58,474 nucleotides of DNA, taken from contig CAZVYG010000024.1 of the NCBI GenBank assembly GCA_964631605.1, positions 1 to 58,474 on the forward strand, read 5' to 3'. Below are positions 51,521 through 58,474 of this stretch, one piece after another. The stretch comes from JARKQH01 sp964631605. GTDB taxonomy: Bacteria > Verrucomicrobiota > Verrucomicrobiia > Limisphaerales > UBA8199. A program made the translations under genes and the position numbers. The notes below the pieces were generated by a model. It searched no databases, had not been told where the DNA came from, and saw only the letters and a program-made list of their open reading frames with translations. Every line of letters begins with the position of its first letter. Positions within the stretch are counted from its first letter, which is position 1.

Positions 51521-54115
51521 ATGCCGGGTGATACTTTGAGGCCGTTCTCCGCCAAACGCGCGCCGCACCCGGGCGAGCCGCAGGAATACCATGTCATGGT
51601 GTTGCTGGTGGATGACCAGGCCATGGTCTGCGAGGCGGTTCGTCGCGCCCTGGCCAGTCAGTCCGACATTGACTTTCATTACTGTCCCGACGCGCGCGAG
51701 GCGCTGGCCACCGCCACACAAATCCGGCCGACGGTGATCCTGCAGGACCTGGTCATGCCCGGCATGGACGGCCTGACCCTGGTCAGCCAGTACCGCGCGC
51801 ACCCCGCAACCCGCGACATCCCGATCATTGTTCTCTCGACCAATGACAATGCCCAGGTCAAGGGCCAGGCTTTTGCCATGGGTGCCAATGACTACCTCGT
51901 CAAGCTGCCGGACAAGATCGAGCTGATCGCCCGCATCCGCTACCATTCGAAAGCCTACCTGAACCTGCTGCAACGGGACGCGGCCTACCGGGCGCTGCGA
52001 GAAAGCCAGCAACAGTTGATCGAAAGCAATGCCGCCCTCATTTCCCTCAACCAGAAACTCGAGGAGGCCACCCTGGCCAAGTCCCAATTCCTGGCCAACA
52101 TGAGCCACGAAATCCGAACGCCGATGAACGGCATTCTGGGGATGACCGCGTTGTTGCTGGACACGGAGCTGACTGATGAGCAGCGCGATTTTGTGGAGGC
52201 GTCGCGCAGCAGCGCCGAGGCGCTGCTGACCATCATCAACGACATTCTGGATTTCTCGAAAATCGAGGCCGGAAAACTCGAGTTGGAACATCATCCCTTT
52301 GAGTTGCGGACCTGCATCGAGGAGGTGCTCGAGCTGCTGGCCCAAAAGGCGGCGGAGAAGCGGCTCGACCTGGCTTATCACGTCGAGGATTCCATCCCCA
52401 AGGTGCTGGTCAGCGATGTCACGCGAGTCCGGCAAATCCTGGTGAATCTGGTCGGCAACGCCGTGAAGTTCACCCACCAGGGCGAGGTGGTGGTCGAGGT
52501 GACCCCCTCGGCGCGCCAACCCCGCGCGCTGGCGCCCGGCCAGCAGCACGACACGGATTTCCTCCGCCACCCGGAGGAATGGCTGATTCACTTTTCCGTG
52601 CGCGACACGGGCATTGGCATCCCGGCCGACAAACAATCACGCCTCTTCAAATCCTTCCAGCAAGTGGATGCCGCTACCACGCGGCATTACGGGGGGACCG
52701 GTCTGGGACTGGCGATTTCCAAGCGGCTGGCGGAATTGTTAGGCGGCAAAATCTGGGTCGAAAGCGAGGCCGGCCAGGGATCGAATTTCCATTTCACCAT
52801 CCTGGCGCGGGCCCCGGCCAGCAGCGCGCCGGCCCCCTGGCAGGGCGCCCAGCCGCAGTTGAGCGGCAAACGACTGCTCGTCATCGAGGACAACCCCACC
52901 AATCAGCGCCTGGTCAGCCGGCGAGCCCAGCAGTGGGGCATGGTGGTCCATTCCGCCGCAACCGCCCGGGAGGCCTTGCTCGCGCTGTCGCAAAACGAGC
53001 CCTTTGACGTCATCCTGCTCGACATGCAACTGCCCGGGGCGGACCCTGGCGCCCTGGCGCAACAAATCCGGAACCAGCCTCGCGCCCTGGAGGCGCCCCT
53101 GCTGCTGTTTTCCTACGTCCGTCCGCACGGCGAAGAGTCGCTGTCGGGCTGGCCGGGCGTGACCGTGCCGGTGCAGAAGCCGCTGCGTCCGGCCCAGCTT
53201 TTGGATGCCTTGTGCCGGGCGCTAAGCATCCAGTTGCAGCGCGAGAAGAGGGCGCCCTCTGCGCCCTTGTTGGATGCGAACCTGGCGCGGCGTCTGCCGT
53301 TGCGGCTGCTGCTGGCGGATGACAATCCCATCAACCAGAAGGTGGGGTTGAGCGTGTTGTCCAAGCTGGGATACCGCGCCGAACTGGCCGCCAACGGCCT
53401 GGAGGTGCTCAAGGCGCTCGAGCACCAGCCCTTCGATATTCTTTTCCTGGATGTGCAGATGCCGGAGATGGACGGGTTGGAAGCGGCGCGGGAAATCTGC
53501 CGCCGGTGGCCGCCGGATCAGCGGCCGGTCATTATCGCCATGACGGGCAACGCCCTGATGGGCGACCGTGAGAAATGCCTGGAAGCGGGCATGGATGATT
53601 ACATCTCCAAGCCGGTGAAGCCGGTGGAAATCCAGGCGGCCCTGGAACGCTGGGGAACCGCCGGGCGGCAACGCCACCGGGATGATTCCCGGTCCATGGC
53701 AACCCGGGCCGGAACCGCAGCTTCCGCACTCGATGCGCGGGTCTTGGCCGAACTGCGCGCCATTCCTCCGGCCAAGGGCATCAGCATGCTGCAGGAAGCA
53801 GGCGAACTGTTTTTGAGAAATGCCCCGGTCCAATTGGAGCAGATTCGCCGCTCACTCCGGGACCCCGATCCATTGGCATTCCACGCGCAGGCGCTCAGGA
53901 ACATGAGCCTGAATCTGGGCGCGGTTCAGATCGTTGAACTGGCGCAGCAACTCGAACAAGCCGGGCGGTTTGGACACTTGGAACAGGCGCCGGCTTTGCT
54001 CCACGAGCTGGAGGCTGCCTTTGCCCGCACCAAGGCGGAACTGCTGTCTTTAATCAGCCGGGAACCGCTGCCGTCCCAAACCGAGCACTCCTCACCCTCA
54101 CCCCACCACCCTTAA
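51521..54115 (+). CDS. Hybrid histidine kinase with WspR-like N-terminal receiver and degenerate C-terminal HPt
   Basis: An 864-residue soluble protein. Residues 25-145 form a receiver (VMVLLVDDQAMVCEAVRR, phospho-Asp76 in VILQDLVMPGMDG, NDYLVKLPDKIELIARIRYH) and a linker AYRALRESQQQLIE that match WspR closely, from memory of the Pseudomonas protein. Instead of GGDEF there follow HisKA (His196 in FLANMSHEIRTPMNG), HATPase (VGNAVKFTH, RDTGIGIP, GGTGLGLAISK), receiver 2 (Asp501), receiver 3 (Asp644 in LFLDVQMPEMDG, Lys697) and an HPt-like domain at about 735-845. The HPt shows HAQALRNMSLNLGA: Gln790 stands where the phospho-His belongs. The gene starts 152 bases after the CheA gene and is probably the cluster's output. 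Confidence 0.9.
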   Translation: MPGDTLRPFSAKRAPHPGEPQEYHVMVLLVDDQAMVCEAVRRALASQSDIDFHYCPDAREALATATQIRPTVILQDLVMPGMDGLTLVSQYRAHPATRDIPIIVLSTNDNAQVKGQAFAMGANDYLVKLPDKIELIARIRYHSKAYLNLLQRDAAYRALRESQQQLIESNAALISLNQKLEEATLAKSQFLANMSHEIRTPMNGILGMTALLLDTELTDEQRDFVEASRSSAEALLTIINDILDFSKIEAGKLELEHHPFELRTCIEEVLELLAQKAAEKRLDLAYHVEDSIPKVLVSDVTRVRQILVNLVGNAVKFTHQGEVVVEVTPSARQPRALAPGQQHDTDFLRHPEEWLIHFSVRDTGIGIPADKQSRLFKSFQQVDAATTRHYGGTGLGLAISKRLAELLGGKIWVESEAGQGSNFHFTILARAPASSAPAPWQGAQPQLSGKRLLVIEDNPTNQRLVSRRAQQWGMVVHSAATAREALLALSQNEPFDVILLDMQLPGADPGALAQQIRNQPRALEAPLLLFSYVRPHGEESLSGWPGVTVPVQKPLRPAQLLDALCRALSIQLQREKRAPSAPLLDANLARRLPLRLLLADDNPINQKVGLSVLSKLGYRAELAANGLEVLKALEHQPFDILFLDVQMPEMDGLEAAREICRRWPPDQRPVIIAMTGNALMGDREKCLEAGMDDYISKPVKPVEIQAALERWGTAGRQRHRDDSRSMATRAGTAASALDARVLAELRAIPPAKGISMLQEAGELFLRNAPVQLEQIRRSLRDPDPLAFHAQALRNMSLNLGAVQIVELAQQLEQAGRFGHLEQAPALLHELEAAFARTKAELLSLISREPLPSQTEHSSPSPHHP

Positions 54116-54127
54116 ACAAACCCCTCG

Positions 54128-55081
54128 ATGCCCATCAAACCGCCCCGCCTCTGTCCCGGAGACACCATCGGCCTGGTCGCTCCCGCCAGCGCTCCGCCGG
54201 ATCCCAAAGCGATTGACCGATCGGTTGAGGTCCTGACGCGACAGGGTTTCAAAGTCAAACTGGCGCCCAAGGTGCGTCAGCGCTGGGGCTTTCTGGCCGG
54301 GAGCGACCGGGACCGCGCGGGCGATTTGATGGCCATGTTCCTCGACCCGAAGGTCAAAGCCATTTTCTGCATTCGCGGCGGTTACGGCACGGCGCGCCTG
54401 TTGTCGCTGTTGGATTACGCCGCCATCCGGGCGCATCCCAAGATTCTGTTGGGCTACAGCGACATTACCTCGCTGCACTGCGCGCTGCTGACGCAGGCGA
54501 ACCTGCTGTCCTTCCACGGTCCGATGCTGAACTCGGACTTTATCAAGCCCGACATGCCGGAATTCACGCGGCAAAGCTGCTGGCGCACGCTGATGGAGCC
54601 GGTGGCACCGGGCGGCATTGTGGATTCCTACCGCAAACGAACGGTGGCCGTGTTGCGGCCGGGGCAGGCGTCGGGGCGCCTGGTGGGCGGCAACATTTCG
54701 ATTCTATGCACGACGCTGCGCACGCGTTATCAACCGTCATTCAAGGGAGCGATTCTGTTTTTCGAGGACCTTGATGAGGTGCCCTACCGGTTTGACCGCA
54801 TGCTGACGCACCTGCTGAACGCGGGCCTGCTCCAACAAGTGGCCGGGATTGCCGTCGGGGTGAACAAGAACTGCCGCGACCCCAAAGCCCGCAAATCCAA
54901 AGAATACCGTCAAAGCCTGGAGGAGGTGCTGGCGGAGCGGTTGCTGCCGCTGGATGTGCCCCTGGTCATCGGCCTGCCGTTCGGCCATGTGCCGCACAAT
55001 GCGACCCTGCCGGTTGGAGCGCGCGCGATGCTCGATGCCGAGCGGGGCGATTTGGTGATCGTCGAGCCCGCGGTGGCCTGA
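54128..55081 (+). CDS. LD-carboxypeptidase (peptidase family S66)
   Basis: A 317-residue serine peptidase of the LdcA/MccF family. The triad is Ser111 in ILLGYSDITSLHCAL, Glu213 in AILFFEDLDEVPYRFD and His287 in IGLPFGHVPHN; positions agree with characterised LD-carboxypeptidases. IFCIRGGYGTARLL and LVGGNISILC are also conserved. LdcA trims the terminal D-alanine of muropeptide tetrapeptides during peptidoglycan recycling; MccF-like members cleave peptide-nucleotide antibiotics. No signal peptide is present. ATG at 54128 lies 12 bases after the kinase stop, so it may be transcribed with it. Confidence 0.93.
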   Translation: MPIKPPRLCPGDTIGLVAPASAPPDPKAIDRSVEVLTRQGFKVKLAPKVRQRWGFLAGSDRDRAGDLMAMFLDPKVKAIFCIRGGYGTARLLSLLDYAAIRAHPKILLGYSDITSLHCALLTQANLLSFHGPMLNSDFIKPDMPEFTRQSCWRTLMEPVAPGGIVDSYRKRTVAVLRPGQASGRLVGGNISILCTTLRTRYQPSFKGAILFFEDLDEVPYRFDRMLTHLLNAGLLQQVAGIAVGVNKNCRDPKARKSKEYRQSLEEVLAERLLPLDVPLVIGLPFGHVPHNATLPVGARAMLDAERGDLVIVEPAVA

Positions 55082-55717
55082 CGGCGGCCGGGGGGGGCCG
55101 CACCCCACGCGCCTGGGCTGAAACCATGAGGCCAAATAAGGGCGTAACACGGAGGGCAGCCGGGAGACCCAAACCCCAGCCGCGCTGCAAACCTTTCAAC
55201 ACTTCCGGCTCGGTCTCCTCCACACGCAGGTTTCCGCGCATCGCCGACCTGTTCCCGCCAACGGGTGCCAAAAGTCAGCATAAAAACGATCAAAACCATG
55301 GGTTGACCCCTTTTTTTTGTGGATACTCGCAAGCAAAGCTTCCTAAAGCCTTGCTCCGGGCATTCGGATACCAGTTCACCCGGCAGTGTGGCTCTCATCG
55401 CCGGTTGACGACGCTAACCGGCGGCGAACATCACTTGACCATCCCGGCGCACAAAGCGCTCAAGCCGGGAAGGTCACGACTGGAGGATGGGCAAAGTGCC
55501 GCAGGGCCGTTCCTCCTCTTTTTCCAACCCTGATCACTTGAGTCAAGCCGTCTGGCGCAGGCTGGTCGTGCCGCCAAAAAGAAGCCGGACGATTTTGGCT
55601 GTTACGACCCAAACGCGGCAACTGGGTTGCAAATTACGATGCCAGTTCGGTCAAAACGCCAAAAGTCCTGCGATGCCAAATCCGGAAGATTTAAGATCCC
55701 AATTAAATCAGTAACAG
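55082..55717. other. 636-base gene-poor region
   Basis: No gene is recognised on either strand. Short open frames exist, but none shows a domain or a start site. A T8 run at 55311-55318 follows GGGTTGACCCC and could be a weak terminator element on the plus strand. Base composition shifts from GC-rich near 55100 to AT-richer at about 55600, marking the border of the toxin locus. Confidence 0.5.
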
Positions 55718-56134
55718 CTATTCCGCCCATGAGTTGAACTCCACTTGCAAGAAGGAACGACCCAATAGCCATAGATACAGCGCACTTCCACCGGCTCCGC
55801 TCAGCGAACCAGCTCCCCATCCAAAATCAGCACGGACTAGCAGCGGCGCATACGTAACGGTGCGGCAATAATAGGTGTTCCCCAGAACTCGTTGGGACTT
55901 ATCGAGGCTCGAAACATCCCGGAACTCAGAACGCGGTCCTGGCAATGACATGTTTGCCAGCACCGTTTGCCTTACGTCGCGGGAACCAATGGCCCAAGTG
56001 ATCAGCCACAACCCGGCAAAACCGACTGCTGCCAGACCGAGACCGCGCAGCAGTTTGCCGCGACTGCGCAGCTTCCCTGAAGGGGGTAGTGTTGTCATGG
56101 GCGCGAGCACTGGCGTAGCATTCGCAGAGGCCAT
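55718..56134 (-). CDS. Small membrane protein, candidate immunity protein of the metzincin RHS tip
   Basis: A 138-residue protein with a basic N-terminus, one clear transmembrane helix (LGLAAVGFAGLWLITWAIG) and a second hydrophobic stretch near the C-terminus (SALYLWLLGRSFLQVEF). No family is recognised. It starts nine bases after the stop of the orphan RHS fragment with metzincin motif, the classic position of an immunity gene. Membrane location would fit neutralisation of a toxin acting in the periplasm. This role is inferred only from position. Confidence 0.6.
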   Translation of the reverse strand: MASANATPVLAPMTTLPPSGKLRSRGKLLRGLGLAAVGFAGLWLITWAIGSRDVRQTVLANMSLPGPRSEFRDVSSLDKSQRVLGNTYYCRTVTYAPLLVRADFGWGAGSLSGAGGSALYLWLLGRSFLQVEFNSWAE

Positions 56135-56143
56135 CGTTACAGG

Positions 56144-57217
56144 CTAACCTTCCCAGTCGGAAAAATCCCGGTATCTGGGGCATCCAAGGCATTGGTGGAG
56201 TCGATTGAAAAGGCGGTCGGCCTGCGGGTGAAGTGGTCCCAGCAAATGAAGCATCTCATGCGCCATAATACACGTATGACTGCCCCAGCCTGCTGCGTCT
56301 TGGGAGAAAAACGCATTGTAGATGAGAATCGTGCCTTCATTGGGCAGCGCCCGGGCGACGCCGCCGCGAGGAGACTGGTGTTCCAGAGTGCACTTCACTT
56401 TGAAGTCCCGGTCACACAGGTAGCCAAGTCGGGATTGGTAGTCGCGTCCAAGTGCGCTGCCCACCGTGCAGCAACCAAAATCGCTGGATTTGATGCGACG
56501 ACAAGCTTCACTAAATGCAGTTTTCAATACCTCATTAGCCCTCGGTGGGCAGCCCTCGACAGCCATTCGACCATCTTTATCGATTTTATCAACATGTGCG
56601 TTTCCGCACGCGGCGTAAGAGTTTAATCCCCCACCTTCTTCGATGGGATCCCTGCTCAACCACCTGCCCAAACTGGGCCGGTATTCCCTGAAGAGGTATT
56701 TCCGGTCCCCCGTCACATCGTCCTCATACATCGTGCTGAAGCGCAGAGGCATCCCGGCGGCGGGGCCGGTCACACGGAGCGGCTCGCCGAACGGACCATA
56801 TTCGAAGACGGCAGAGTTGGCGCCGGTCGAGGCGTCGGTCAAAGCGGTCACGTTCCCGTTGCCGTCATAGCACACGAAATGCGTGCCGTTGGTCTTGAAC
56901 GTGACGGCCAGAACCCCACCCACGCCCCCGGCACCTTGTATCGTGCCACTTAAGTCCAAACCGCGCACAAATGAAATCACCAGGCCGTTGGTGTGGTCCA
57001 GAATGGCCAGCAGCACCTGCCCGTCCCAGACGTAACGGTTGGTCCATGACGGGTAGTACGTCGAGCCGTCGTTGGTGGCAGCGATCCGCTCAATCCACCG
57101 CCCGTCGGGGCTATAGGCCCAGACCGCGCCCCCGTTGCCATGCCTTCTGATGCAGCAGCAGTTGTTCGGGGCATACTCAAATTCGGCGGCCGTTTGCTTT
57201 CTTTCAACGTTCGCCAT
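56144..57217 (-). CDS. Orphan RHS C-terminal fragment with metzincin-type metallopeptidase tip
   Basis: A 357-residue fragment lacking the bulk of an RHS shell. Residues 60-205 are RHS repeats and core (YDGNGNVTALTDASTG, EYGPFGEPLRVTGPAAG, YRPSLGRWLSRDPIEEGGGL). The tip from about residue 206 carries His320-Glu-Met-Leu-His324-Leu-Leu-Gly-Pro-Leu-His330, a full HExxHxxGxxH metzincin zinc motif, preceded by many cysteines (EACRRIKSSDFGCCT, GYLCDRDFKVKCTLEH). The ATG at 57217 overlaps the preceding small gene by 14 bases. Orphan RHS-CT modules supply alternative toxins by recombination into the main RHS gene. Toxin activity is inferred. Confidence 0.8.
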   Translation of the reverse strand: MANVERKQTAAEFEYAPNNCCCIRRHGNGGAVWAYSPDGRWIERIAATNDGSTYYPSWTNRYVWDGQVLLAILDHTNGLVISFVRGLDLSGTIQGAGGVGGVLAVTFKTNGTHFVCYDGNGNVTALTDASTGANSAVFEYGPFGEPLRVTGPAAGMPLRFSTMYEDDVTGDRKYLFREYRPSLGRWLSRDPIEEGGGLNSYAACGNAHVDKIDKDGRMAVEGCPPRANEVLKTAFSEACRRIKSSDFGCCTVGSALGRDYQSRLGYLCDRDFKVKCTLEHQSPRGGVARALPNEGTILIYNAFFSQDAAGWGSHTCIMAHEMLHLLGPLHPQADRLFNRLHQCLGCPRYRDFSDWEG

Positions 57218-57590
57218 TCTTCAGTGCATCTCCTTTTAGCAAGATGATCGTTCCGTCGTTTCCAATCCAGAAAACCCGGGCGTTGGTACTTCCAACCAAA
57301 ACACCTTTCTGACCAAGGGAATAGTGGTTCCAAATGACGTCAGCCGAATAAGGGTGACCAGAACAAACAAAATTGGTCCTAGTGAAAACCACCTTCAGGT
57401 GGTTCCCAGATCCCACATGATCCTTCAATTCACCCCCTTCCACCCTCCAACGTTGCAAGGCTGAATAGAGAAATGCCGCCTGCTTTTCTCTGACATCCTC
57501 AAAGCTATATGGTAGCCTCGAGCGAAATACCGCGAGGCACCCGAGCACCGCAACCACCAGAACAGCAAGCGCTAGAAGCACTCGATTCAT
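57204..57590 (-). CDS. Small membrane-anchored protein, candidate immunity protein of the main RHS toxin
   Basis: A 128-residue protein. An N-terminal hydrophobic segment (VLLALAVLVVAVLGCLAVF) is either a membrane anchor or a lipoprotein signal (VLGC). The soluble part of about 100 residues looks alpha/beta (FEDVREKQAAFLYSALQRW, ADVIWNHYSLGQKGVLVG, ARVFWIGNDGTIILL). No family is recognised. It begins six bases after the stop of the main RHS gene, the expected place for its immunity protein, and overlaps the orphan RHS fragment start. Role inferred from position. Confidence 0.6.
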   Translation of the reverse strand: MNRVLLALAVLVVAVLGCLAVFRSRLPYSFEDVREKQAAFLYSALQRWRVEGGELKDHVGSGNHLKVVFTRTNFVCSGHPYSADVIWNHYSLGQKGVLVGSTNARVFWIGNDGTIILLKGDALKNGER

Positions 57591-57596
57591 AAAAAC

Positions 57597-58474
57597 TCAG
57601 GGGTTGGGATAGGCTAACTTGAACAACTCTTTCGTCAGGAACTCGTTGAGCTTCTTGCACAACGCCTGCTGAGCACACGTTTCTCTTACGTTCCTCTCAA
57701 TTGACCAACAGTCGTTCAGGATGAAGCAATAGGTGGTTGTTTTTTTCGCTCCGTACGCGGCTGCGCCCGCGGCAAGTGCTTGATCGAGGTCCCTGGTCGT
57801 CTTGACATGCTTTACCAGTTTCGCCCCGGCATCTTTGTCGTTTTTCAGTTCGTCAAACTTGTCTTTTGCACTGCCTTTAGCGTGGAGGTAATTGATAATG
57901 CCCTTGCCACAGATTCTGCGTTGGCACTCCTTCAACATGCCCACAGTTATTGTGTCCGGATACAGTTCAATCCAATAGTAACCCCCAAAACCATCATCCC
58001 CGATCATTACACGATGGCGGATGCAAGTTATGCCATCAATTGAAGCAATGTAGTAATCCTGCCCCAGAGGGTCCACCCGGCCGCTCGGGTCGTTTCCAAC
58101 AAAACTAAATAAGTGCGGGCCACCCTTCTCCTCAATCGGATCTCGGCTAATCCACCTCCCGATAATGGCGCTGTAATACCGATATCCGTAGTAAAGCAGG
58201 TCCGTCTGGTCATCCTGATATTTGGTCGAGAGGCGGAAAGGATTGGCTATGGCCATGGGGCGGGTGGCGCGAATCAATTCCCCAAACGGCCCGTATTCGT
58301 ATCGCGCGGCGACCGAGCCGTCGGCGGCGTTGAGCAGCGCCGTCACGTTTCCGTTGCCATCGTGGGCGTAGAAATAGGTTCCCGCGTTGGTGCCTGAGGG
58401 GATGGTCATCCACAGCAAGCCGCCGACGCCGCCAGCGCCCTGGAGTGAGCCAGAGAGATCGAGGCCCCAGGTGA
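57597..58474 (-). CDS. RHS repeat protein, C-terminal part with toxin tip (gene continues beyond the window)
   Basis: The frame is open to the right edge, so only the last 290 or so residues are seen. RHS core: GLDLSGSLQGAGGVGG at the edge, YFYAHDGNGNVTALLNAADG, YEYGPFGELIRATRPM and YYSAIIGRWISRDPIEEKGG. After the core and its DPLG boundary, a variable tip of about 150 residues begins (DYYIASIDGITCIRHRVMIG). It includes HRVMIGDDGFGGYYWIELYP and later TTTYCFILNDCWSIERN. The order His then an N-x-C motif recalls permuted papain-like folds, but this is only a hint. A candidate immunity gene follows immediately. Confidence 0.85.
   Translation of the reverse strand, partial: TWGLDLSGSLQGAGGVGGLLWMTIPSGTNAGTYFYAHDGNGNVTALLNAADGSVAARYEYGPFGELIRATRPMAIANPFRLSTKYQDDQTDLLYYGYRYYSAIIGRWISRDPIEEKGGPHLFSFVGNDPSGRVDPLGQDYYIASIDGITCIRHRVMIGDDGFGGYYWIELYPDTITVGMLKECQRRICGKGIINYLHAKGSAKDKFDELKNDKDAGAKLVKHVKTTRDLDQALAAGAAAYGAKKTTTYCFILNDCWSIERNVRETCAQQALCKKLNEFLTKELFKLAYPNP

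Noticed and set aside
53882..53884. His788 of the hybrid kinase as the HPt phosphoacceptor
   Set aside because: It is two residues before the canonical position in the aligned HPt motif; Gln790 occupies the correct site.
54966..55398. Minus-strand frames after the LD-carboxypeptidase gene
   Set aside because: They overlap the 3' end of a real gene, have no domains and no start site.
1..58474. CRISPR array or rRNA operon
   Set aside because: No regularly spaced identical repeats and no conserved rRNA segments were seen on either strand.

Overview
The window is GC-rich bacterial chromosome. Its gene content suggests a heterotrophic Verrucomicrobiota bacterium, perhaps of the Limisphaerales/Pedosphaera type: two PEP-CTERM exported proteins, a formylglycine-type sulfatase, a TAT-exported GH116 glycosidase, a TAT-exported Gfo/Idh/MocA oxidoreductase, SGNH hydrolases, PQQ-propeller and starch-binding-like exported proteins, RNase Y, and REP-type palindromes. 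The taxonomic call is inference; no rRNA or marker phylogeny is available here.

Layout. 1-1.8 kb: remnants of a type I restriction-modification locus. hsdM is broken by a palindrome and a RAYT/IS200-like element, and its tail is fused to the tail of hsdR. The remnant abuts a tRNA-Leu(CAG) gene. 2.2-8.1 kb: GH116 enzyme with a PtsN-like gene, a glycosyltransferase and a PEP-CTERM protein. 8.4-16.2 kb: TPR lipoprotein, CDF metal transporter overlapping a sulfatase, argG, a cysteine desulfurase and an exported protein of unknown function. 16.2-23.7 kb: UbiA-like protein, an NfeD/flotillin/PLDc_N membrane cluster, a beta-carbonic anhydrase with a proline-rich tail, an SGNH hydrolase and coaE. 24.1-30.0 kb: HtrA protease, HPF/RaiA, a starch-binding-like exported protein, a response regulator and a PQQ propeller. 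30.1-34.6 kb: a galactose operon (sodium symporter, small membrane protein, galM, galK). 34.7-38 kb: tiny lipoprotein, second PEP-CTERM protein, and a possible ATP-grasp protein overlapping marC. 38.4-42 kb: rarA, 5-formyl-THF cyclo-ligase and rny. 42-46.1 kb: tiny lipoprotein, coiled-coil membrane protein, SGNH hydrolase and oxidoreductase.

46.2-54.1 kb holds a Wsp-like chemosensory cluster: WspA-type receptor, CheW, WspD-type CheW and a CheA-REC hybrid. It has no CheR, CheB or GGDEF gene. The WspR-like receiver is instead the N-terminus of an 864-residue hybrid kinase that ends in an HPt-like domain without its histidine. This looks like a Wsp input complex rewired from cyclic-di-GMP output to a phosphorelay.

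54.1-58.5 kb: an LD-carboxypeptidase, a gene-poor stretch, then a visibly AT-richer polymorphic-toxin locus on the minus strand. A main RHS gene (running off the window) with one toxin tip is followed by a small membrane protein, then an orphan RHS C-terminal fragment whose tip carries a full metzincin motif (HExxHxxGxxH), then another small membrane protein. This is the expected layout of tandem RHS-CT/immunity cassettes.

The strongest candidates for something undescribed are the metzincin RHS tip with its neighbours and the WspR-receiver/hybrid-kinase fusion.
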